Positions 42,050 through 50,062 of a stretch of 64,000 bases of DNA are shown here, one piece after another. The notes beneath the pieces are model-generated. The model made no database searches and was not told the DNA's origin. It saw only the letters and a list, made by a program, of their open reading frames with translations. Made by a program: the position numbers and the translations under genes. The DNA is from CAVQND01 sp049518415 (lineage in GTDB: Bacteria; Verrucomicrobiota; Verrucomicrobiia; Limisphaerales; UBA8199), in assembly GCA_049518415.1 (NCBI GenBank), contig JBEKRX010000030.1, forward strand, positions 3,890 to 67,889, in the 5' to 3' direction. Within the stretch, counting starts at the first letter, position 1; the number at the start of each line of letters is the position of its first letter.

Positions 42050-43060
42050 TCATGGAGTTTTCTCCCGCTGCACCCAGCGGTAGGCCGCCTTGGCGCTCTG
42101 CGAGAAAACCTGTTCCTCCGCCGGGCGTCGATAGATGCGGAAATAGTCTGCCACGATACCTTGAACGGTTGTCAGCGGCGCGAACCGCTCGCTCACCGGC
42201 CAGTTGCTGGCGTAGATCAGGCGTTCGGGGCCGAAAATCGTACGCATCACATCCAGCACCGGACGGTAAAACTCCACGTCACGGGGCGCGGACCCGTCGC
42301 TCCGACCGGTGCCTTCTACCAGACCGGAGAGCTTGCAGGAGATGCTTGGCCTGCGCGCCAGTGCCCGCATCTGTTTTAGCCAGTCAGCCGGGGGTGCTTT
42401 GCCGTCCACAACGACGCCCGCCAGGTGGTCGATGATGATCCGCAGGCCGGGCACTTCCTTCGCCAGCCGGTCCGCGAACGGGAGAATCTCCCTGCCGCCG
42501 ACCAAGTCCAGCGACAGATCGTAGTCAGCCAGCAGTTTCAGATCGCTGACAAAGGCGGAGTCGTCCAGCGTGCCGTCCAGGTTGCGGTCACGAATGCGGA
42601 TGCCCCGAAAGAGTTCATTGGCCGCAAACCGTTTCAGGTGCCCGGCAAATTGTTTCGTGCCGACCGGCAGGTTCCCGACGAAGCCGACGATGAACGGCTC
42701 GTGCGCCGCGAGGTCGAGCACCCACTGGTTGTCCTCCAGCCACGGGCTGGCCTCCACGACGACCGTGCCCGTCACGGGCCGTGGCACCGGCAGGGCGCGG
42801 TAGTCCTTGGGCAGCACCGGGCGATAGAGCAGTTTGTCCTCGCGGGGTGGCCACGGCACCCCTTCGGCGCGAGTCGGGTCGTAGAAATGAGTGTGGGTGT
42901 CGATCAGGGTGAAGCCGCCCGCGCCAGCCGCAGGCGGAGCCGACGCGGCCCGGACAACTGAACCCCAGCCGCTCAACGTCACTCCGGCAACCGCTTCCAC
43001 GGTAGCAGTCAAGAATCGTCTGCGATGTCCGAATGGCCGCCCCGCGTTGAGCGGACAAGC
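42050..43060 (-). CDS. Amidohydrolase_2-family TIM-barrel hydrolase, start unclear
   Basis: About 335 residues with a Tat-type leader (HRRRFLTATVEAVAG). The metal-dependent hydrolase fold begins FTLIDTHTHFYDPTRAEGVP (HxH motif), then VVVEASPWLEDNQWVLDLAA, GIRIRDRNLDG, IIIDHLAGV and ends GPERLIYASNWPVSERFAPL (the SNWP motif of the 2-pyrone-4,6-dicarboxylate lactonase and L-fuconolactonase group). No ATG, GTG or TTG precedes the twin arginines at a sensible distance: the frame continues through an attC-like sequence to an ATG at 43195 inside the next gene. The 5' end has therefore probably been replaced, and the start given is approximate. Confidence 0.85.
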   Translation of the reverse strand, partial: ACPLNAGRPFGHRRRFLTATVEAVAGVTLSGWGSVVRAASAPPAAGAGGFTLIDTHTHFYDPTRAEGVPWPPREDKLLYRPVLPKDYRALPVPRPVTGTVVVEASPWLEDNQWVLDLAAHEPFIVGFVGNLPVGTKQFAGHLKRFAANELFRGIRIRDRNLDGTLDDSAFVSDLKLLADYDLSLDLVGGREILPFADRLAKEVPGLRIIIDHLAGVVVDGKAPPADWLKQMRALARRPSISCKLSGLVEGTGRSDGSAPRDVEFYRPVLDVMRTIFGPERLIYASNWPVSERFAPLTTVQGIVADYFRIYRRPAEEQVFSQSAKAAYRWVQREKTP

Positions 43061-43092
43061 GCAGCGGCGGCTCGCTTTACCGGTCTTGTTAG
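43030..43092 (-). other. Degenerate attC-like site
   Basis: On the minus strand, 13 nt after the stop of the M50-like gene, GCCTAAC-AAGACC-GGTAAAGCG opens an attC-like fold. The partner CGCTTgtCC follows the hairpin AGCCGCCGCTG. The right outer box (GCGGGGC) does not fit GTTRRRY. It lies where the start of the amidohydrolase should be. Confidence 0.35.
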
Positions 43093-43104
43093 GCGGCGGT
43101 GCTT

Positions 43105-43698
43105 TCAATGCGGCCCAAATTGTATTTTGAACTGCTCTGGAAAGACAAAGCGTTCGACGATGCAGATGCCTATCCCGCCGCTCACGACGAGGCATGTCAG
43201 GGCGATGGCAAAGATCAGAACTGACTGTTTCACGCCTGACTTATGCTTGAAGAAGGAGATGATGATCAAACCCAGCAAGAGCATTTCCAACGAAAGGAAA
43301 ATGTGCTTGAAGGAATACATGTTCCATCCGGCGACCCTGGCCAGAGCTCTTTCGTCCTTGGGAAGGATTCCGCAAAGGTACGGGACGAGTCGTTCGATGG
43401 ATGCCTGGACTGCGACCGGATAGAACAGCGACGGGTTCCTCCCCCGGAATATGAGAACCACAGCGGTCGCAGCCACGATGATCGGCAATGCTGGGCCTCC
43501 GAGCAGACCGAGAAATGGCGTCCTGCCACCGGAAAGCAAGTAACTCCGAGCATACGACATCGTTGCCGGATGGCCGGTAACCCAATCGCAAATTACGTGG
43601 CCCAGTTCATGAACAGGAACGAGGAAGAATCCGAAAACAAGCGACGTGATCGTGAGTTTCTTAAAGTCGATTTTTACTGGACTGTTGCTGTCGATCAT
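43105..43698 (-). CDS. Membrane protein with HELGH motif (M50-like peptidase)
   Basis: About 197 residues, five or six membrane helices. The zinc-binding motif HELGH (VPVHELGHVICDWVTGHPAT) sits in the first part, and GGPALPIIVAATAVVLIF may be the second motif region, although the usual NxxPxxxxDG of site-2 proteases is not seen. So either a small divergent M50-like peptidase or a former one. The ATG at 43698 gives MIDSNSPVKIDFKKLTITSL; a longer TTG form from 43776 exists. AT content is higher than that of its neighbours and an attC-like sequence follows the stop, which suggests acquired DNA. Confidence 0.7.
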   Translation of the reverse strand: MIDSNSPVKIDFKKLTITSLVFGFFLVPVHELGHVICDWVTGHPATMSYARSYLLSGGRTPFLGLLGGPALPIIVAATAVVLIFRGRNPSLFYPVAVQASIERLVPYLCGILPKDERALARVAGWNMYSFKHIFLSLEMLLLGLIIISFFKHKSGVKQSVLIFAIALTCLVVSGGIGICIVERFVFPEQFKIQFGPH

Positions 43699-43888
43699 AA
43701 ACAAATGATCTGTTTTGCTCTGACGGAGAATTCCAGTTGATGCGCCATAAAACCAGTAACTCGATGCGCTTTGCAACTATCGTGGTAACGGCTGAGCGAC
43801 AGGCGATATTCGCGCTCCGGTTTCGTAATGTCAATCTGCAAGATCAAGCGACGAAAGTCGGTCAGGCTGATTATGCCGGAGCGACCCG

Positions 43889-44090
43889 ATGGCCGCGAAG
43901 CTGACAGGCGGGTCAAAGCGCACGGCGGAGTTCGCGGCCAGGCAGGCCAAGCCATTCATCCATCTCTCCCAGGAGGCGGACGGCGCGGCTGCGGCGGCCA
44001 GGCCCCTGGCTCTCATTTACGACCACGGCATCAGGGCGCTCAGCGTAGCTGGGAGCCGGGCGTCGAAGCCGACCGGCCCGACACGCGATG
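43889..44090 (+). pseudogene. Fragment of a YpsA-SLOG / molybdenum-carrier family protein
   Basis: The plus frame reads KLTGGSKRTAEFAARQAKPF IHL, then LALIYDHGIRALSVAGSRAS KPTGP. The LTGGxxxTAxFAxxxxKPxIHL and HGIRxLxVAGxRxSxxPG blocks are the C-terminal half of putative molybdenum carriers of the circularly permuted SLOG fold. The N-terminal half and a start are missing, and after ASKPTGP the frame loses similarity. A gene remnant. Confidence 0.55.
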
Positions 44091-44299
44091 GTTCCCATCA
44101 CCTGCCAAAAGCCCCCAGGTCGGCGCTGGCGAGGCCGGGGCCAGGCCCTTCATGCGCCGGACAGCCTTCCTGGCCCCTGTCGGGTTAGGCTGGGCCGCAA
44201 GCCGGTTTCAAAGGGCCGCTGTTGCGGTGGGCGATGCGGCACCTGGCCAAGAAGCTGATCTCGTAGAAGCCAGTATTCCAACTGAAGAAAATCGCGTCT

Positions 44300-44509
44300 T
44301 CAGCGGTTCCGGTCGCGTCTTGGCTTGTCCACATCGACCGCCAACCGGACGGTGGGGCCTTTTTTCCGCGAAATCACCGGCCTGTGGCTTTTCTCACGCC
44401 GCCGCCGCGCCCGCGCCTCGGCGCTGAAGCGACCGCGCACCAAGAACAAGACCACGCCGAGCGCGAGGACGCCGATGAGCCAAAGAATTGGATTTCCGAT
44501 GTCGCCCAT
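44300..44509 (-). CDS. Small single-span membrane protein
   Basis: 69 residues from the ATG at 44509. One membrane helix (PILWLIGVLALGVVLFLV) is followed by a very basic tail (RGRFSAEARARRRREKSHRP and VDVDKPRRDRNR). No family recognised. A positive-inside anchor with a soluble basic tail is all that can be read; it might bind nucleic acid or a partner at the membrane. Confidence 0.5.
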   Translation of the reverse strand: MGDIGNPILWLIGVLALGVVLFLVRGRFSAEARARRRREKSHRPVISRKKGPTVRLAVDVDKPRRDRNR

Positions 44510-44885
44510 AGTCAGAATATCAATCCGTGTTGGGCTTCATTGAGCATCGCGGCGTCACAATAATCCCTATTGCTAGACCCGTGAGGATGCCGCTGCAATA
44601 ATATCTCATAAAGCGTAACAGCTCAGATTGCCCAACCATTATTATACAACCATCGGTTCGTATATTGCGTCATGCAACTTCAAGATGCAATCCATCTGGT
44701 TCGTGCGGTTTGTAGCCGCCGTCACCCCGGCTCGGCCATTTCGACAAGACGACAGGCACCACACCGCGACAGGGGGGGAACAAGGTCGCCGAGGGCAACA
44801 TCGTGGCCAGCTTGATCGTTGACGACCGTAAGCAAGGATGATGGCGCAGTTTGCGCCTCCTGATCGCGTCTGCCGGACAAGCTGA
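44510..44885. other. Stretch without a supported gene
   Basis: AT-richer DNA with no clear gene. A frame at about 44735-44840 reads HFDKTTGTTPRQGGNKVAEG NIVASLIVDDRKQG and a stop; it looks protein-like but has no start or recognisable family. Confidence 0.35.
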
Positions 44886-45158
44886 GCTGCCCAGGTCCAT
44901 CGCGCCCACACCCTCCACCAGCTTTGCCGGACCCAGGAGGCCAAAGACCTGCTGCTTTCGGTCGTAAGCGATTTCGCGTCCAACTCGACCATCCCGTATC
45001 ACTTGGCGCAATATTGCGCTAGGCTGGGCCAGCTCGACGAGGCGAAGCAGTGGCTGGGGAAGGCTCTGCTGGTCGCGAGTGACCTGGAAGAAGTGGAGCG
45101 GCTGCGCAAGATGGCGATGGAAAACCCGGACCTGGACCCGGTGAGGAGGATGCCGTGA
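44886..45158 (+). pseudogene. C-terminal TPR fragment
   Basis: A frame open from 44886 reads LHQLCRTQEAKDLLLSVVSD, FASNSTIPYHLAQYCARLGQ, LDEAKQWLGKALLVASDLEE and VERLRKMAMENPDLDPVRRM before its stop. IPYHLAQYCARLGQLDEAKQWL KAL is a tetratricopeptide unit, and the DPDLxP end is usual for the last repeat of verrucomicrobial TPR proteins. There is no start codon and a TGA lies directly upstream, so only the tail survives. Confidence 0.6.
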
Positions 45159-45195
45159 CGCGCAGCTAGCCAGTCCTAAACTGACTCCAAATTGA

Positions 45196-45675
45196 TTAAG
45201 CCGCCTGTTCCTGTTCCGGGTTCTCGACTTCCGGTTCCGAGGTCAATTGGGCTTCGAACGAAGATTGCAGCGCGGGGATTGCGAGCCTTCGACCAAATCC
45301 ACCTGCCTCCATTTCTTGCTGCCCCCGCAACGAGAAACGCGCCCAGGGAATCGCCTTTAGTCGCCCTTCCTCGATCGGTTCCCCGGTCACCTCGCAAATC
45401 CCATACGTGCCGCACTCGATGCGACGAATGGCCTCAAGCACCTCAAAAACTGTCTCCTGCGTCGTACCCGCAGCCGCGAAGGCCAGGATGCGCTGAGTTT
45501 CCTCCGTGGCGGCTTCACCGAGGTCATCCATTTTGACAGCCGATGGGGCCGGGGAGGAGAACTCCCGTGCGAGCAACCTGTCGCGTTCACCGATGAGGCG
45601 TCGGAAATGAGCGGCCCATTTGGCCGGCACCTTGGATTTTCGGTTGGAACCTAAAATGTCTGCTGCTGTCGACAT
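45196..45675 (-). CDS. DksA/TraR-like protein with incomplete zinc finger
   Basis: 159 residues. It has the N-terminal helical part (WAAHFRRLIGERDRLLAREF) and the DksA-type acidic segment (MDDLGEAATEETQRILAF), then the C4-finger region CGTYGICEVTGEPIEEGRLK with AIPWARFSLRGQQEME. DksA/TraR proteins bind RNA polymerase with ppGpp. Only the first Cys pair is present: the second, normally in RYCxxCQ, reads RFSLRGQ. So it is either a zinc-free variant or has lost function. The C-terminal 30 residues are acidic. ATG at 45675. Confidence 0.82.
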   Translation of the reverse strand: MSTAADILGSNRKSKVPAKWAAHFRRLIGERDRLLAREFSSPAPSAVKMDDLGEAATEETQRILAFAAAGTTQETVFEVLEAIRRIECGTYGICEVTGEPIEEGRLKAIPWARFSLRGQQEMEAGGFGRRLAIPALQSSFEAQLTSEPEVENPEQEQAA

Positions 45676-45854
45676 GCAGTACTTATCGGCAGAAACACCA
45701 TTCCGTTAAATGGAGGGGAGCGAAATTGGGGAAAACCTAAGACTGGCCCCAGGGATTCTTCTAATTCGCAGGAGCCACTCGGGCGGAAGACCGCTGGCTG
45801 CAACGCGACTCTTGCTGAAGCGCACTCCAGATTGGCGCGTCAGTTGGACATGCC

Positions 45855-45992
45855 ATGCCGTTGCGTCCAGTACTGCCGGAGCGGACGGTCTTTCAGGGCG
45901 GGCCGTCGCGAGTCTCCGACTTGGAGCGCGAGCCGGCCAAGCACCTGGTCGTCCGGCTGACCAACGCGGTCGCCGCCTGGATGGCCCGATAG
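45855..45992 (+). CDS. Possible 45-residue ORF or gene tail
   Basis: ATG at 45855, reading MPLRPVLPERTVFQGGPSRV then SDLEREPAKHLVVRLTNAVA AWMAR. The second half looks like a helix from a real protein. It is 8 nt before the TM2 gene. It may be the tail of a decayed gene; function unknown. Confidence 0.3.
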   Translation: MPLRPVLPERTVFQGGPSRVSDLEREPAKHLVVRLTNAVAAWMAR

Positions 45993-46000
45993 ATTATTCG

Positions 46001-46183
46001 ATGGTGTGGGTTTTACTCACTTTCCTGGGCGCGTTCGGAGTCCACCGGTTTTGCCTTGGCAAGTCGGGCACAGGCATTTTATACGTGGTGACGCTTGGCC
46101 TGTTTGGCATTGGCCTCATCTACGATTTCTGGACGCTCAATTCGCAGATAGGCGAACTGAACTTGAGCAAGCAGGCGCGGTGA
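46001..46183 (+). CDS. TM2-domain protein
   Basis: About 60 residues from the ATG at 46001. Two membrane helices joined by the TM2 signature: LLTFLGAFGVHRFCLGKSGT, then GILYVVTLGLFGIGLIYDFW. The conserved GxFGxHRFxLG and the D of the second helix are present. Role unknown; TM2 proteins are widespread small membrane proteins. The frame is open upstream to 45710 but that part has no conserved content. Confidence 0.8.
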   Translation: MVWVLLTFLGAFGVHRFCLGKSGTGILYVVTLGLFGIGLIYDFWTLNSQIGELNLSKQAR

Positions 46184-46195
46184 AACAAATGTTTT

Positions 46196-46555
46196 ATGAA
46201 AATCTCAGACTTAGTGTTCATCGGCATCAAAGGATCGGTCGTGGCGCTGAATCGCGCCACGGGCGAGCAGGTTTGGGCGACCCATCTCAAAGGCTCCGAC
46301 TTTGTCAATGTCGTCGTGGAAAACGAGATAGTTCTTGCCTCCTGTTGCGGCGAAATCTTTTGTCTTGATCCGCTCACGGGCAATGAGCGTTGGCACAACC
46401 CGCTAAAGGGTTTTGGCAGGGGGCTGGCCACAATCGCCACTGAAGACAACTTGCGAAGTGGAAACGCCCCGGTGCTGGCCGAGAAACGTCGCCGCGACGA
46501 ACAAGGGGCGGCTTCAGCGGCAGCAGCTTCAACGACCGCCGCGAGCAGCTCCTGA
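46196..46555 (+). CDS. PQQ/BamB-like beta-propeller fragment protein
   Basis: 119 residues. Two propeller repeats of the PQQ/BamB type: VFIGIKGSVVALNRATGEQV W, and VLASCCGEIFCLDPLTGNER W, each with the AL(D/N)xxTGxxxW ending. A low-complexity Ala/Ser tail (AASAAAASTTAASSS) follows. Full propellers have seven or eight blades, so this is either a small stand-alone unit or a remnant; the clean ATG 12 nt after the TM2 stop favours an expressed gene. No signal peptide. Confidence 0.7.
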   Translation: MKISDLVFIGIKGSVVALNRATGEQVWATHLKGSDFVNVVVENEIVLASCCGEIFCLDPLTGNERWHNPLKGFGRGLATIATEDNLRSGNAPVLAEKRRRDEQGAASAAAASTTAASSS

Positions 46556-46806
46556 ACCTCGCACGAGTCGCAAGGGCGAGGGTCGTTGCCTTGGCGATAC
46601 GGCTCGTGACGCAGCAATACCTCCTGCTCCAGCGCAACCTGCCCCCCAGAGGACTGCGGCGGAAGCAACGGCTACGCCGAATTTGTGGACGCGATGGCTG
46701 ATCCAAAGCACGAGCAGCACGACGTAAACATTGTGATGATGCCCCGGCTGCCTTTCGGCCCGGACTCGCTGGAGCGTTCGACGCTTCATTCGGCATCCAC
46801 CGGGCC

Positions 46807-47154
46807 TCACTTCAGCCAAATGATGGTGATTCCTTCGTTGGTTGCGCCCAAGTCCGGGTCGCCGCGCAACTCCGGCACCGCTTCCAGCAGGGCCAGTACC
46901 GCGTCGTTGAAAATGGAAAAGTCTTCGCCCGCGATGAAGTCCTTGATGACGCCTTCCTTTTTGCGAAGCCCCAAGGATTTCCGCAACCCGACACAGAGCG
47001 CCCCGCCTTTGCCCGATGAACCGTAGCCGTGAATCACTTTCAGCACTCGCGCCCCGTCACGCTTCGCCCGCTTGATTTCCGCGATGACCAGCCGCCGCGC
47101 ATCATCGAGAGTGGGCAGCCCTTGTTCGACGTTGAATGTCCGAATCGCCCTCAT
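46807..47154 (-). CDS. Smr-domain protein
   Basis: 115 residues. Smr (small MutS-related) domain: FNVEQGLPTLDDARRLVIAE, VLKVIHGYGSSGKGGALCVG (the HGxGxG nuclease motif), LRKSLGLRKKEG and DPDLGATNEGITIIWLK. The leading LDLHG motif of many Smr proteins reads FNVEQGL. Smr domains nick or cleave nucleic acid. The ATG overlaps the sir2 stop (ATGA), so the two are co-translated. Confidence 0.85.
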   Translation of the reverse strand: MRAIRTFNVEQGLPTLDDARRLVIAEIKRAKRDGARVLKVIHGYGSSGKGGALCVGLRKSLGLRKKEGVIKDFIAGEDFSIFNDAVLALLEAVPELRGDPDLGATNEGITIIWLK

Positions 47155-48038
47155 TTGCTCTCAATCACACGAGGTTTCGCGCCTCCGGCGAGGTTCTCGG
47201 CGCGGCCACAAATTCTCCGAATTCCCTCCGCAGCGCCGAACGGCAGTCCAATCTGGCCGCTCGGAACGTCGTCCTCTCGCGGGTTGATGCGGATGAGGGT
47301 GCCGCTGATTCCTTGCAGCACCTGCTCCGAGGTGTGCCGCACGGTGGGAACGGCGCTGCCCGCGCCCAGTTCAACAACGGCCAGCTTGGCAGAGGATTTG
47401 GCCAGTTCGTTGAGCCACTGGGCAAACCGCTCGTGCTGCGCCTCAGTGCGGTGGCCCAGCCACGACCAGTCGCCGAACATCAGGATGTTAGGCCGGGCCA
47501 GCGCCGGGCAATTCCTGCATCGCGGCAAAGGCTCCAGAGCGCGGAAGGTGCTTTCCTCAATGTTCACGCTTTCACCCTCAGCCTCCCAAATCTCATCAGA
47601 ACAGGAGGCGGTGCATTGGAAGTGGTGAATGGAGCCGTGGCATTCAACTACTCGCTCCGGAGCAAAACCGGCTTGCTGGAATTGCCCGTCCACGTTCGAC
47701 GTGAAGACAAAATAGCCTCCCGGCTTGGCTGAGCCGATTTCCAGCAACTGATTGAAGCCTTGGTGCGGCGTCGTTTTGCGATAGAGGTTCAGCCGGTGCC
47801 CGTAAAAGGCCCACGCCAGATGCGGGTTCTCCTTGAACCAAGCCGGGTTGGCCATTTCCTCGAATGACATGCCAAGTTTGGCGATGACGGGGTAGGCCCG
47901 CCAAAAACCCTGTGTGCCCCGGAAATCAGGCAAGCCGGAATCAACGCCCATGCCCGCTCCGGCAGTGACCAAGAGCGCGTCGGCGGCCTTGATGGCCTCC
48001 GCAGCCCGCCTGACCTTGGCGTCAGTATCCTTCTCCAT
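47151..48038 (-). CDS. Sir2-family NAD-dependent protein deacylase
   Basis: 295 residues. NAD-binding motif VTAGAGMGVDSGLPDFRGTQ with GFW, then FTSNVDGQFQQAGF (TxNxDxL type), the catalytic His ECHGSIHHFQC, and zinc Cys pairs (CTASC and CRNCPALARPNILMFGD). The C-terminal part has VVELGAGSAVPTVRHTSEQV and INPREDDVP. All active-site groups are present, so it is probably active. It lies 3 nt downstream of the decayed SEC-C gene and is coupled to the Smr gene. Sirtuins also occur in defence systems; the short Smr partner makes this worth noting. Confidence 0.92.
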   Translation of the reverse strand: MEKDTDAKVRRAAEAIKAADALLVTAGAGMGVDSGLPDFRGTQGFWRAYPVIAKLGMSFEEMANPAWFKENPHLAWAFYGHRLNLYRKTTPHQGFNQLLEIGSAKPGGYFVFTSNVDGQFQQAGFAPERVVECHGSIHHFQCTASCSDEIWEAEGESVNIEESTFRALEPLPRCRNCPALARPNILMFGDWSWLGHRTEAQHERFAQWLNELAKSSAKLAVVELGAGSAVPTVRHTSEQVLQGISGTLIRINPREDDVPSGQIGLPFGAAEGIRRICGRAENLAGGAKPRVIESK

Positions 48039-48041
48039 CAG

Positions 48042-48376
48042 TCAGCGCTTCCCGCAGCCCTGCTTGTATTTCTTGCCGCTGCCGCACTCGGCGACCGGCG
48101 GGCAGCTTGTCCGGCGCATACAGGCCGAGGAAGTGATGGAAATCGCCACGCTCGACCTTCGAGCGGCTAAACTGGTAGAAAATTAAGTCGGCGTCCGTCA
48201 CGGATGCACAGGATGCCAGAAGCGCCGTCCGGCTGCGACCACATTTTGCCGCGATTGGCTTCCGATTCAGCAATCCGTGGATGCAGGTTGGCCAAAAAAC
48301 ACGGCCTCGATATGAACGCTCCGCCCTCGTAGAGTTCCACCGCCGACAGCGATGCCTGCTGAACAAACTCAATCAC
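48042..48376 (-). pseudogene. SEC-C motif protein, frameshifted
   Basis: Three minus frames together make one protein-like chain: MIEFVQQASLSAVELYEGGA ... ILCIRDGRRLNFLPV (48376-48167), then FSRSKVERGDFHHFLGLYAP DKLP, then ECGSGKKYKQGCGKR with a stop at 48042. The last part is a SEC-C zinc motif (CxCGSGKKYKxCCG) with changed Cys positions. At least two frameshifts are needed, so it is a pseudogene unless the sequence has errors. It was the first gene of the sir2-smr operon. Confidence 0.6.
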
Positions 48377-49668
48377 CCGGCCAGGGTGCCAGTGTCCCGC
48401 AAGAGGTCACGGGACAGCCCCGGCGCGTGGTCGTGGGCGGCGTGACGTGGCGCGACACCTTCGCCGCCCTCAAGCACCGTAATTTCCGATTGTTCTTCGT
48501 CGGCCAACTCGTGTCGCTCACCGGTACATGGATGCAGACCACCGCGCAAGGCTGGCTGGTGTACCAGTTGACCGGCTCGAAGGTTCTGCTCGGCACCGTG
48601 GCTGCTGTGGGGTCGCTGCCCATGCTGCTCTCCGTCTGGGGCGGCTCCGTGGCCGACCGGCATCCCAAGCGCACCGTGGTCTTGTTCACCCAGACCGGGA
48701 TGATGGTGCTGGCCTTCGCGTTCGCGGCGTTGGTGTGGAGCAGGCACATCCAGCCGTGGCACATCCTCGTGCTGGCCGCGCTGGGCGGGGTGGCGATGGC
48801 CTTCGACATGCCCGCCCGGCAGGCGTTCATGGTCGAGATGACCAGCCGCGAAGACCTGATGAACGCGGTGTCGCTGAACAGTTCCATCTTCAACGGCGCA
48901 CGGGTCGTCGGCCCCGCCGTGGCTGGCTTCCTCATGGCGCATGTGGGCATGGCGATGTGCTTCCTGCTGAACGGCCTCAGCTTCCTGGCGGTCATCGCGG
49001 GTTTGCTGATGATGCGCCTGCCCAAGTTTGTCCCCCCGGCGGAACCCGCCTCGACCGGGCGGCACATGCTGGAAGGCTTCGCGTATGTGGCCAACCATCG
49101 GCGCGTCCGCATCCTGCTGCTACTCTTCGCCGTCGTGGGCGTCTTCGGCTGGTCCTACTCGGTCCTGCTGCCTGCGTATGCGACGGACATTCTGCATGTG
49201 GGAGAACGCGGCTACGGCGCACTGCTCAGCGCCAGCGGCCTCGGCGCTCTCCTGGGCGCTCTGACCGTGGCGACCTACGGGGGCCGCCTCCGGCCACGGC
49301 GAATGATTCTCGGCGGGCTGTGGCTGTTCTCGGCCATGCTGCTGCTGCTTGCCGTGGTGCGCTGGTATCCGCTGGTGCTGGCGTGCCTGGCGGTGGGCGG
49401 CTGGGGGATGCTGCTCTACTACTCGACGACCAACACGCTCGTTCAGACCAGCGTCTCGGACGACATGCGCGGGCGCGTCATGGGCATCTGGGCGCTGGTT
49501 TTCGGCGGCATGATGCCGGTGGGCGGACTCGAATCGGGTTTAGTGTCGCAGGCGGTGGGTGTGCCCTGGACGGTCGCGGTGGGGGCGCTGGTGTGCGGGG
49601 GTGCCGGTGTGGTGACGTGGCTCGTCGTGCGGCACAATCCTCCGGCCCCAGTGGAACCGCGTCCTTGA
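48352..49668 (+). CDS. MFS transporter, EntS-like (MFS_3)
   Basis: 438 residues, 12 membrane helices. The N-terminal WRDTFAALKHRNFRLFFVGQ LVSLTGTWMQTTAQGWLVYQ is the start of the EntS/MFS_3 exporter group, with GGSVADRHPKRTVV as the loop 2-3 motif and MPARQAFMVEM in helix 5. Members export siderophores or drugs; the substrate is unknown. The start ATG at 48352 overlaps the divergent SEC-C remnant, so later starts such as a GTG near 48418 are possible. It stands alone on the plus strand. Confidence 0.9.
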   Translation: MPAEQTQSPGQGASVPQEVTGQPRRVVVGGVTWRDTFAALKHRNFRLFFVGQLVSLTGTWMQTTAQGWLVYQLTGSKVLLGTVAAVGSLPMLLSVWGGSVADRHPKRTVVLFTQTGMMVLAFAFAALVWSRHIQPWHILVLAALGGVAMAFDMPARQAFMVEMTSREDLMNAVSLNSSIFNGARVVGPAVAGFLMAHVGMAMCFLLNGLSFLAVIAGLLMMRLPKFVPPAEPASTGRHMLEGFAYVANHRRVRILLLLFAVVGVFGWSYSVLLPAYATDILHVGERGYGALLSASGLGALLGALTVATYGGRLRPRRMILGGLWLFSAMLLLLAVVRWYPLVLACLAVGGWGMLLYYSTTNTLVQTSVSDDMRGRVMGIWALVFGGMMPVGGLESGLVSQAVGVPWTVAVGALVCGGAGVVTWLVVRHNPPAPVEPRP

Positions 49669-50062
49669 GACGGGCACACGGGAAATCACAGTTCGCCACG
49701 CTGGGCCAGCACGTACATCTTGGCTTCAATCCGGCAGAGAGCCTCGCGGTATTGGCTGAAAGCCGCCCCGCTGAGCCAGGACATCTGTTCCCTCTGGAAA
49801 CCGGTCGGTCTTTGGGGGTATAGCCAGGGCCGTGGGTCACAGGATCCCATTTCGCCGCGTCCGGCAGTGCACGCCGCTTTGCGCCGAAACGCCGTTGGCC
49901 GCTCCCAGGGCAGTTCATAGGAAGCTCCCTGCTCCGAAACCGGACGCGCATAGGGGCCATGAACCGGGCGGCAGCGGTTGTGCTTCAACTCCTGTGGCTT
50001 TCATTTTCGACGAACGCAGCGGTCTCACGCCCGGGAGGCCTCGGTTGCCTTTTTGCCTTGAG
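49669..50062. other. Region between convergent genes, possible small ORF
   Basis: A minus frame of 100 codons (49686-49988) ends SWLSGAAFSQYREALCRIEA KMYVLAQRGEL and has protein-like composition, but the family is not recognised and the start is not supported. Otherwise nothing is seen. Confidence 0.35.
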
